Assembly (NCBI GenBank): GCA_013287405.1
Contig: JABDDW010000024.1
Coordinates: 1-21,990, forward strand
Source of the DNA: Deltaproteobacteria bacterium
GTDB lineage: Bacteria > Bdellovibrionota > Bdellovibrionia > JABDDW01
DNA length: 21,990 nucleotides
Direction of reading: 5' to 3'
Part shown: positions 6,807 to 13,581 of the stretch, one piece after another
Position numbering within the stretch: position 1 is the first letter of the stretch
Layout of the letters: the number at the start of each line of letters is the position of its first letter
Notes under the pieces: model-generated
The model's database searches: none
The model's input: the letters and a program-made list of their open reading frames with translations, nothing else
What the model was told of the DNA's origin: nothing
Made by a program: the position numbers and the translations under genes

Positions 6807-8331
6807 ATGCCCCTCCTAAAGAAGTGTAAATGGCACTGGGTGAGTCGGTGCCATTGACGAATTTATAATTGAAGTTTTCATTGAACATATTCGCGTAGAC
6901 TTTAACCGAGATGTAATACCCAAAACTCTGCAAAAAGTAGGCGCTGGTTGTGAGATAAGTTGAATTAAAAAAATACTGATTAAGGCCGAAATTTTCTGTG
7001 TAGTTAGCGAGAGAGTAGATTTCGTCCAACCCGCCTTTAAGCTCCTTCGTAAAGGCGTAATCGATCCCGCCGCGAACATAGTAGGATGTCACATTATAGT
7101 TGTCAGGAGCGGTTGTTAAGGCAGAGGTCAATCGCAGTCCTGAATTGTCACTTCCCGAACCACTTTCTTGAGTCGTAGAATAAATGAACCTTAAGGTTAA
7201 AGGACCCTTACTGTACATAAGCCGAATAGCCGGAGAAACCGCGTTCGCCAAGACCTCTCGGCCCTCGGTGGTGTTGGTTCCCTTAACCTGGAAGTCAAAT
7301 ATGGGAAAGAACGTTCCAAAAGAAAGGGTGAAGGCACCGTAATCGGCTCCCAAAAGAGTTAGATAGTTATATTGATGGGCGGCGAAGGTGTCCCGAGGCA
7401 ATTTTATTGAGAGATTAGTAAAGTAGGACGAACCTGCGGGAAGTGCGGCAATGTTTCCGACAAAAGTGGCATTGAAAAAATGTGATTTCACATCCGAGCG
7501 AAAAACAAAAGAAGGCTCGGCTAGAGGAACCCATTCAACCGGTGAGGAGCCAAAAACATTAAAAGTCTGGAATCCATATGGTTTTCCCGTTGCCCATTGG
7601 AAATACATCGGAAGGACGGGAGCATTCTCTTGGTAGTTATTGAAAACAACTATCCCAAGCTTTGACCTTTTTTCAAAGAGAAAGGGTCTAGAGTAAAAGT
7701 AAGTCCTTTGTTCATAGCTCTCTATTTTTTGGAATCCCTTTTCGAAATTTGATAAAAACTCACTAACATTAATTTTGTCATCGATAATCCGGGTGGGCCC
7801 GGTACCGTCCTTTCCGTTCTCATTTAAGTTTGAACACTGGGAATTGACATCGTTAAAGTTAAGAGAAATTTTTTCAGCCCGATTTTTAAAACTTTGAGTG
7901 CGTTCAGGAATTTCAACGTCCCGGATTTTTGTGACGTCGGCTAAGTCCAAAACATGGGACTTACCTGAGGTATCATAAAAAATAACGAGATCTTCGACGA
8001 ACCGGACGGGCCAGCCGGTAAATAAAGGTTTTGACTCTTCGTGAACGTAAAAGTCCTTTGTCAGTTCCGCTAACTTTTTGTCGATCTTCAGTTCGGGTAT
8101 AGAATTTTCGAGAGAGTTAAAAATGACAATGGTATTGATCTTGGATCTTTCGATCTCGTCGAACTCACCCTTAAGGTTTATAATTTTAATCAGTTGATCA
8201 TCAGCGCCTACAATAAGACCACTATGCACTTTGCAAGAAGAGTCGATGAGGCTATAAATGTCTAAGGCGCTAGCTTGGACTCCCGTGATAAAAAGAGCAA
8301 AAGCGAAGGCCGCTATAGTTTTGGTGTTCAT
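6790..8331 (-). CDS. Predicted outer-membrane protein, first of a tandem paralog pair
   Basis: 513 aa, family not recognised; paralog of the gene that follows it. It has a signal peptide (about residues 1-22), N-terminal beta modules with GLIVGADDQLIKI and TGWPVRF (GWP at 106-108, the same index as in the paralog), Cys33 and Cys166, a variable linker, and a C-terminal region of amphipathic strands ending GGAFEFDF with the BAM-type terminal Phe. Start is the ATG at 8331. There is no clear Shine-Dalgarno; a promoter-like TTGACC/TATCTC pair lies immediately upstream. Together with its neighbour it forms a two-gene operon. The pair may make two subunits or two versions of one envelope complex. 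Transport, adhesion or scaffold roles cannot be distinguished. Confidence 0.8.
   Translation of the reverse strand: MNTKTIAAFAFALFITGVQASALDIYSLIDSSCKVHSGLIVGADDQLIKIINLKGEFDEIERSKINTIVIFNSLENSIPELKIDKKLAELTKDFYVHEESKPLFTGWPVRFVEDLVIFYDTSGKSHVLDLADVTKIRDVEIPERTQSFKNRAEKISLNFNDVNSQCSNLNENGKDGTGPTRIIDDKINVSEFLSNFEKGFQKIESYEQRTYFYSRPFLFEKRSKLGIVVFNNYQENAPVLPMYFQWATGKPYGFQTFNVFGSSPVEWVPLAEPSFVFRSDVKSHFFNATFVGNIAALPAGSSYFTNLSIKLPRDTFAAHQYNYLTLLGADYGAFTLSFGTFFPIFDFQVKGTNTTEGREVLANAVSPAIRLMYSKGPLTLRFIYSTTQESGSGSDNSGLRLTSALTTAPDNYNVTSYYVRGGIDYAFTKELKGGLDEIYSLANYTENFGLNQYFFNSTYLTTSAYFLQSFGYYISVKVYANMFNENFNYKFVNGTDSPSAIYTSLGGAFEFDF
6810..6817 (-). promoter_or_regulatory. Strong Shine-Dalgarno deciding a TTG start
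   Basis: AGGAGGGG on the minus strand (6817-6810) stands five bases before TTG at 6806, counting from AGGAGG. It lies inside the coding end of the upstream paralog. A second TTG at 6800 is possible but less well spaced. Confidence 0.8.
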
Positions 8332-8342
8332 TGAAGGGGCAA

Positions 8343-8371
8343 GAGATATCTGAAGTTTGGGCTGGGGTCAA
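8343..8371 (-). promoter_or_regulatory. Possible promoter of the paralog operon, very short 5' UTR
   Basis: TTGACC (8371-8366) is followed after 17 bp by TATCTC (8348-8343), a good -35 but a poor -10 (3 of 6). The predicted start is about five bases before the ATG at 8331, consistent with the lack of a Shine-Dalgarno there. Confidence 0.3.
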
Positions 8372-8419
8372 GAAAGGGGTTAGGAATTGTCTGGAGGTAG
8401 GATCCATTCGACTGGGTTT

Positions 8420-8476
8420 CAGACCAACTCGTTTGAAAATGCTTTTGATCTGAGGTGCAAGTGAGACCCAGAATTC
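8420..8476 (-). pseudogene. Decayed fragment of a paralog of the downstream secreted-protein gene
   Basis: This 57-base stretch matches 9075-9132 at 50 of 57 aligned bases, with one single-base indel, in the same orientation. The matching part of the intact gene encodes the segment around FTCTSDQKHFQ near its C terminus. The indel breaks the frame in the copy, and similarity is lost on both sides. The rest of the 283-bp gap (8332-8614) shows only the promoter-like pair noted above and no other gene. Confidence 0.65.
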
Positions 8477-8614
8477 ACAGAGGCTATAGCGATTCTTAGT
8501 CCATATCTAAAATGAGGGATAGCTTCGAAATGATGGCCTGATGAAGTGAAAACGGTGTCAATGCAATTCCCTTACACAGTCATAAACAGAAAATGGTTTT
8601 TCAACAGGCCCATG

Positions 8615-8926
8615 CTAATGGACCAACCAAAATTTTATTAAAGTAGCCATGGACGTGAAGCCGATGATTAAAAGGGCCCCAAGTTTGATCGTTATTCTAT
8701 ATTCAAGCTGTTGAATTTTTCCCTCTATGTTATTTACCTTGAGTTCTAAATGATTCGTCTTGATTTCGATAACATTCGTCAAGGTTGTCTCAAGAATTTT
8801 CAAATCTTGTTTTGTTGCCAGATCGCCCTCGACAATTTCTGTTATGATCTGAAGCTGGATTTCGGCTTGTTCCCTAGAAAACCCTGCCTCTTCCAGTTTC
8901 TTTGAGTATTTGATTGCATTGAACAT
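8615..8926 (-). CDS. Small coiled-coil membrane protein, DUF1640/CCDC90-like
   Basis: 103 aa. The N-terminal part (KKLEEAGFSREQAEIQLQII) has the pattern of the DUF1640 family, whose eukaryotic relatives include the mitochondrial MCUR1/CCDC90 proteins. A central coiled coil (about residues 33-78) is followed by one transmembrane helix (about 81-101) and a three-residue tail, so it should be anchored by its C terminus in the inner membrane. GGAGGT sits about five bases before the ATG at 8926 and fixes the start. Bacterial members have no established function; some assemble as coiled-coil trimers on membranes. It is flanked by the decayed fragment and its parent gene, suggesting a rearranged locus. 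Confidence 0.75.
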   Translation of the reverse strand: MFNAIKYSKKLEEAGFSREQAEIQLQIITEIVEGDLATKQDLKILETTLTNVIEIKTNHLELKVNNIEGKIQQLEYRITIKLGALLIIGFTSMATLIKFWLVH

Positions 8927-9036
8927 AGTCTACCTCCACGGGATATAATCTTGCAACTATGCCAAGAGCATCAAACCCCTGTCATTTTGATTTGACCTGC
9001 AATTCCAGGCGTCAGCCGGATTTTTGGTCTTTTAGT

Positions 9037-9585
9037 TCAGTTAATCTTTGCCGATTTAAGAATGCTCTCACACGCAGACCAACTTGCTTGAAAATGCTTC
9101 TGATCTGAGGTGCAGGTAAAAACCCAAAATTCTTGGTTGGATTTGACAATAAATTGCCGAATCACGTGTTTGGATTGGGAGGCATTGAGCTCAATTTCAA
9201 AGCCTGAAAGGCCTCCCAGTTTTGAATCCCTAGACATTTGAAGTTCATAACCGTACTTTGGAAAATCCTTCAGCCACCGTTCGCCATAGAGTCTTGCAGA
9301 GGACCAAGATCCGTGGTCTAGACGAAAGGTGAGAGTCGGTTGGAGACCGTCTTCAACAACATACGGTGAGCGCGCTACAAATTGTAGATCTTTGTCTCGT
9401 GAAATAGTTTTGCTTGTTTGATCGTCGGCGCTGAAGAAATCCCAGTTCGTATTCTTGGCCATAAGAAAAAGGTGACGGATAGGATCATAGTATTGCTTTG
9501 GAGAAATGGAAGACCCTTCCGCAGCGAAGACTAATGTCAGGATAACAGGGAAAAACAATCTCTTTATAGCTATGCTCATTTTCAT
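9037..9585 (-). CDS. Small secreted protein, possibly PsbP/Mog1-like fold
   Basis: 182 aa with a signal peptide over about residues 1-23. The mature part has the order seen in PsbP/DUF1795-like proteins: LGGLSGFEIEL, a strand pair (VIRQFIV, EFWVFTCTS), then a terminal helix with ASWSACESILKSAKI, like the usual Phe...Ile-Leu-Ser-Phe end. That fold call is inference. Two cysteines near the end could pair. Starts at 9585 and at the third codon (9579) are both possible, neither with a strong ribosome site. The gene is divergent from the transglycosylase gene across a 65-bp gap that contains palindromic GACCGGTC and TCTAGA sequences. A broken partial copy lies about 600 bp downstream. Confidence 0.65.
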   Translation of the reverse strand: MKMSIAIKRLFFPVILTLVFAAEGSSISPKQYYDPIRHLFLMAKNTNWDFFSADDQTSKTISRDKDLQFVARSPYVVEDGLQPTLTFRLDHGSWSSARLYGERWLKDFPKYGYELQMSRDSKLGGLSGFEIELNASQSKHVIRQFIVKSNQEFWVFTCTSDQKHFQASWSACESILKSAKIN

Positions 9586-9650
9586 TTCCGACCGGTCTAG
9601 ATCTTTTAAGTCTAAGCAAATTCTTTTCTAGAGACAACTCAATTAAGCCG

Positions 9651-11042
9651 ATGAAACTTCGAATGAATTGGATAAATACCCTCTACCTTAGTCTTATAAC
9701 GGTTTTGTTAATGATCGGGCAGAGTGTTTCTGCTCAGGTGTATAGAATTCAAACGAAAGATTCACAAAAATTAAGTGTTCAGTTTCCCGGAAGTTCGACT
9801 AACCCGCAACCTTATTCTATTCCGCCTAACGCCCTGGTCTTCAGCTGCAAAGACCCGTCAGTTCCTTGTCCTGAAGATAAAGACATCCATAAGAACGAAC
9901 AGAGCGGAGGAGTTTGGTATACCCGCGTAATGGCGGCCAATCCGGAAAATAATAAGGAAAGTATTTTTGGTTGGATTCCCACTTTGGCTTTGTACGAAGA
10001 AAAAAACGACGCTACCCCATCGATTTCGCAGGTCTCCCTCTGTCAGCAATGTGAGCAGGAGAAGAAGAAAGCGGAATTACGAGAAAACCCTCTGAAGAAG
10101 CATGATGCCGATCAAATTCCCATCTTAGCTCAGGCATCGAGGACGGCTTCTCTTATAAAGGGCTGCGGAACTTCAAGGTTAAAAGGTAAAACTCTTTGGG
10201 ATAGAATCAACCGGGCTAGAAATCCAAATGCTGCGGACGATTGTTACCAGCGATCAACACTATGTAAATCGAGAAAATATCCAAGCCTTGAGTGCAAGGC
10301 GGCTCAAGCTAAGTGTAAAGCAGATACGGACCCTTGTAATAAGACGATAGAAGATTTTGAAGAAAAATGTGACTCTTACGCAGGTCTCGAAGTAAAGGAC
10401 CGCATTTCACGGGTTATGGAAAGGGTTGATGTCGTACTAAAATCTCTGCCCCCAGAGTTCCACCCCGAGATTTTAACCAGAGACCTTGTTATGTGTATCA
10501 TTAGAAGGGAGGACCCTAAGTTCTATCCGTCCCAACCCTCGGACCGAGCCTGTTTTGATCCTGAAGCTACGGATTTTGGCCTTGGGCAGATCATAAATAC
10601 CTCGTTAACCTATTATTATAACGAATATCAAAGCAAAGGTTCTCGTCTTCCTAAGCTATACGGACGATATCAAGGCCCTGAGGAGCTCTATAATTCTTTT
10701 CCTAACGATATCGACGCACAAATAGAGATGATGGCCCTTCTTTTCAATTCAAAATACCGAGCTTTGGCCGGGCCTAATGGAAATGGATTGGATGACAGAG
10801 GACGACGGTTGCCGGAAGGCTGCCAGAGGGGACCCTCTATAACTCCAAAGCAAAGAGTTGAGGATCGTCTTCGGGGGCGACCCGAACTTTTGAGAAGGAC
10901 CATTAGAGCCTACGATAACTGTGGCACAAGAAACTACGTTGAGGTTATTTTTTCATGTATGGATAAACTTAGAGGCAAGACGGAAGAGGAACAAGTGAAT
11001 CTCCTAAGTCCTGGCAATAAAGAAATGAGTGGAGGCAAATAA
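9651..11042 (+). CDS. Secreted lytic transglycosylase-like protein with N-terminal SH3-like region
   Basis: 463 aa, exported by a signal peptide ending near SVSA-QV (residue 28). Residues about 29-115 look like an SH3-type wall-binding module (GVWYTRV, then IFGWIPTLALYEE). Residues about 195-240 hold six cysteines. The catalytic-like domain covers about 255-440: IIRRED with candidate acid Glu287, then FDPEATDFGLGQI, matching the SLT/goose-lysozyme pattern E...A...GLGQI, and later IRAYDNCGTRNYVEVI, like the AYN.G..YV motif. It should cleave peptidoglycan in the periplasm or outside the cell. There are 16 cysteines in the mature protein, unusually many. It shares TAATG with the next gene. Start could also be the Met at codon 5. 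Enzyme class is inferred from motifs. Confidence 0.75.
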   Translation: MKLRMNWINTLYLSLITVLLMIGQSVSAQVYRIQTKDSQKLSVQFPGSSTNPQPYSIPPNALVFSCKDPSVPCPEDKDIHKNEQSGGVWYTRVMAANPENNKESIFGWIPTLALYEEKNDATPSISQVSLCQQCEQEKKKAELRENPLKKHDADQIPILAQASRTASLIKGCGTSRLKGKTLWDRINRARNPNAADDCYQRSTLCKSRKYPSLECKAAQAKCKADTDPCNKTIEDFEEKCDSYAGLEVKDRISRVMERVDVVLKSLPPEFHPEILTRDLVMCIIRREDPKFYPSQPSDRACFDPEATDFGLGQIINTSLTYYYNEYQSKGSRLPKLYGRYQGPEELYNSFPNDIDAQIEMMALLFNSKYRALAGPNGNGLDDRGRRLPEGCQRGPSITPKQRVEDRLRGRPELLRRTIRAYDNCGTRNYVEVIFSCMDKLRGKTEEEQVNLLSPGNKEMSGGK

Positions 11043-11581
11043 TGAAGATCTTTTTAATCGTTGTGATCATGGCTTTCTTTGCTTCCAGCTTCCTGTGCGC
11101 GCAAGGGCAGAGTTTATCTCAGGAATCTGTGACCCTTAATGACGCTAATGAGCCCTTGTGGACGGTCAAGATTTTAAAAGGAGGGGAACATCCTTATCTG
11201 CCCACCCGAATTCGGGTTTTTGGTATAAACAATAACCTTCTAATGGAGTATGCAGCGCAGGATACTTCCTTTTTCATTGCTGCGAAAATGATAAAATTAT
11301 CGAAGTATCCCCGTCCTCTTTTGTTGACCAATTGGGGTGGTGGGGTTAGAACACTTTGCCTAAGAATTTTTGATCCTTCATTGAAGAAGACGGCTTTCTT
11401 GGTTGAATTCTGCTCAATAGATCTGAAATATGAAGTCACTGAAGACCACATTAATATTTCCGAATTCCGTTACAAAACTGAAAGTGATTCGACCCTCGTT
11501 GAACTCAGAACGGAGTGGAGTCCCGTGGAGCCAGCTAAGGTCGATCCTTCAAACACTCCTCAGGGGGCGCAAAATCATTAA
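11042..11581 (+). CDS. Secreted protein coupled to the transglycosylase-like gene
   Basis: 179 aa, family not recognised. A signal peptide spans about residues 1-20 (ending LCA-QG). The mature protein looks beta-rich and has two cysteines (TLCLRIF and EFCSID), with a polar Pro/Asn/Gln tail. Its ATG overlaps the stop of the preceding gene by one base (TAATG), and GGAGG at 11031-11035 is its ribosome site, so the two are co-translated. Tight coupling to a peptidoglycan enzyme suggests a cofactor, localisation partner or inhibitor, which is inference only. The 3' end overlaps the convergent mutY-fusion gene by 47 bp. Confidence 0.75.
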   Translation: MKIFLIVVIMAFFASSFLCAQGQSLSQESVTLNDANEPLWTVKILKGGEHPYLPTRIRVFGINNNLLMEYAAQDTSFFIAAKMIKLSKYPRPLLLTNWGGGVRTLCLRIFDPSLKKTAFLVEFCSIDLKYEVTEDHINISEFRYKTESDSTLVELRTEWSPVEPAKVDPSNTPQGAQNH

Positions 11582-12572
11582 TATAAACCTGAAGGCTCGC
11601 AGTCTTGTCACTGGTGTAAATAATTTGTTGACCCGACTTAGAAAAGTGGGGGAAGAAGTCGTTTTGCTCGCCCGTTGTGATTCGCTTCAAACACTGACCA
11701 TCAATTGAAATTAAATATAAATTAAAAAATTTAGGATTGTCTTTATTGCTCGAAAAAACAACCTGCTTTCCGTCTGGGGAAAAGGAAGGGTCTCTTTGGA
11801 TTCCGTCGTAATTTGTTAAAAGTTTGGTGTGACCGTTTAAATCAGAAAGGGCAAGATGAACAGACGGGGATTTGTCAGAACGGCTCTCATAGACGATGGT
11901 TTTTCCCGAAGGCGAAAATGCAGGAGCGTATTCAAAATCTGAACTTCGCGTTAGAAATCTGTGATGTCGTCCTCTTCCGTCCATAAGATAGATTTTAAAT
12001 TGACCTTCCTTTTGTGATGAAAAAGCGATTGTTCTTCCGTCAGGGGAGTACACTCCATTGCCGTCGAAACCGGCGTCATTGGTGAGTCTCACAATGTGGC
12101 TGCCGTCAGCATTAGATTCATAGAGTTCGTCAAAAGAAGCTTTTGAATTATCGACGAGAGGATCCGTTATGGGCGGATTCACAAGGGCGTGTTCTTTAAT
12201 TTCATCGGTTGTTGAAGAATAAAGTATTTTTTCGCCGCTGGGGTCAAAGGTTGGAGCAGAGTCATCACCGTCGTTGAAGGTGATGCGGCGATCTCGGTTT
12301 GTTTTTAAATTGAGAATGTACACTTGGGATTTTTTGTGATCGGGACGATTTTGACTTAAAAAAATAATTTTAGTCCCATCTGGGGAGAATTGAGCCATTT
12401 GATTAATTCCGCTCTTTGTCAGAAGCTGAGATTCTGCAGATCTATAGGCGATTCCCGGCGACGCACCGGCGAGGGGCGATGGGGGTTGTTTTGGGGCGCT
12501 CTTGCATCCTAAGTGGCAAACGAGTGACAAGAGGGCCGCCGCTTTAAGAGCCTTTTGGACGATACTGCTCAC
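11535..12572 (-). other. TolB-like propeller lipoprotein portion, possible separate product from internal GTG
   Basis: Starting at the in-frame GTG (12572-12570) this part would be 345 aa: a basic start (IVQKALK), a hydrophobic core (AAALLSLVCHLG), lipidated Cys (codon 12506-12504), a Pro-rich linker and six SPDG-type propeller repeats. The reverse-strand sequence AATAGGAGTGAGC places AGGA directly before the GTG, too close for good initiation. No ATG is present nearby. The lipobox HLGC is imperfect at -3. In known families such propellers sit in the periplasm or outer membrane. Whether it is made separately cannot be told from sequence. Confidence 0.55.
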
Positions 12573-13523
12573 TCCTATTCGGTGCAAGTTTTGAGGTAAA
12601 ACCCATTTTATTTTTTCTCCTTTAAGAAACTCCACTCCATCCCTTCGGTCCCCAGATTGGATCAAGAGTTTTACAAAGATTTTATGATGGGTGATAGAGT
12701 GTTTAAAATCAAAGGGAGGTTCGTATTTGTCTTTCCAAGGTTGGGCTCTTCCCGGGAGAACCCAGAGGTCCTTAAGCCAAGGAGTTCTATTATTTTCTTT
12801 AACCAGTGCGATTTTTCTTTTATTTTTGACGAGGTACATCTCCCAAAACCAAGGCTCCAGGGCTCTCTTAGGAGTTTTTACGGGACGATCCAGTACGGTC
12901 CCTTTCTTAAATGCTAAGCAAAACCTATGGACGGGGCAACTCAGGCAAAATGGGTTTTTTGGCGTGCAAATTGTGGCACCCAACTCCATCATGGCTTGAT
13001 TGTGTTCAGAGGGATCTTGCTTATGAATTAGCTTGCCGGCGTATTCTGCTATTACCTTTTGACAATTTTTTGTCGTCACCACTTCTTCAAGATCGAGTAG
13101 GCGACTGATCACACGAACTACATTTCCGTCAATAGCTGGAGTTTCTTCTCCAAAGGCAATACTGGCGATGGCTGCCGAAGTGTATGGACCTATTCCCGGC
13201 AACTTCTGAAGATCCACTGAGGTGTTGGGGAACGCCTCTTTTTTGACAATTTCTTTTGCAGCTTTGAGAAGGTTTCTGGCTCTAGAATAATATCCAAGGC
13301 CTGACCATTGACCCAGTACCTTATCTTCGGGAGCTTGAGCAAGACCTTCAACAGTGGGAAAAGTCGCGATAAATCTCTGAAAATAAGGTTTGACGGCGTT
13401 GACCGTCGTTTGTTGCAGCATGATCTCCGACACCCAAATAAAATATGGATTTTTATTTTGTCGCCATTGGAGGTCTCGTTTGTTGACCAAATACCATTTT
13501 GCTAATTCTTTTGAAATTTCCAT
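11535..13523 (-). CDS. mutY: A/G-specific adenine glycosylase (MutY) fused to a TolB-like beta-propeller lipoprotein
   Basis: 662 aa in one uninterrupted frame. Residues 1-325 are MutY, which removes adenine opposite 8-oxoguanine: WVSEIMLQQT with catalytic Glu33, the helix-hairpin-helix LPGIGPYTSAAIA (108-120), IDGNVVRV with Asp132, the [4Fe-4S] set Cys186, Cys193, Cys196 and Cys202, and a NUDIX-like recognition domain (about 225-325). Residues about 318-340 then read as a lipoprotein signal peptide ending at Cys340. They are followed by six PD40 repeats (starting near 378, 425, 491, 535, 580 and 626), a six-bladed propeller. No TolB N-terminal domain is present. A cytoplasmic DNA-repair enzyme fused to a lipoprotein makes no topological sense, so the stop was probably lost or an internal start is used. 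Start ATG at 13523, with AGGA 11 bases upstream. Confidence 0.88.
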   Translation of the reverse strand: MEISKELAKWYLVNKRDLQWRQNKNPYFIWVSEIMLQQTTVNAVKPYFQRFIATFPTVEGLAQAPEDKVLGQWSGLGYYSRARNLLKAAKEIVKKEAFPNTSVDLQKLPGIGPYTSAAIASIAFGEETPAIDGNVVRVISRLLDLEEVVTTKNCQKVIAEYAGKLIHKQDPSEHNQAMMELGATICTPKNPFCLSCPVHRFCLAFKKGTVLDRPVKTPKRALEPWFWEMYLVKNKRKIALVKENNRTPWLKDLWVLPGRAQPWKDKYEPPFDFKHSITHHKIFVKLLIQSGDRRDGVEFLKGEKIKWVLPQNLHRIGVSSIVQKALKAAALLSLVCHLGCKSAPKQPPSPLAGASPGIAYRSAESQLLTKSGINQMAQFSPDGTKIIFLSQNRPDHKKSQVYILNLKTNRDRRITFNDGDDSAPTFDPSGEKILYSSTTDEIKEHALVNPPITDPLVDNSKASFDELYESNADGSHIVRLTNDAGFDGNGVYSPDGRTIAFSSQKEGQFKIYLMDGRGRHHRFLTRSSDFEYAPAFSPSGKTIVYESRSDKSPSVHLALSDLNGHTKLLTNYDGIQRDPSFSPDGKQVVFSSNKDNPKFFNLYLISIDGQCLKRITTGEQNDFFPHFSKSGQQIIYTSDKTASLQVYINDFAPPEECLKDRP

Positions 13524-13581
13524 TTATATCAAATCCTATATCACAAACTTTTGCAAAATTCATTGCTTAGGCTAGGGGGCC

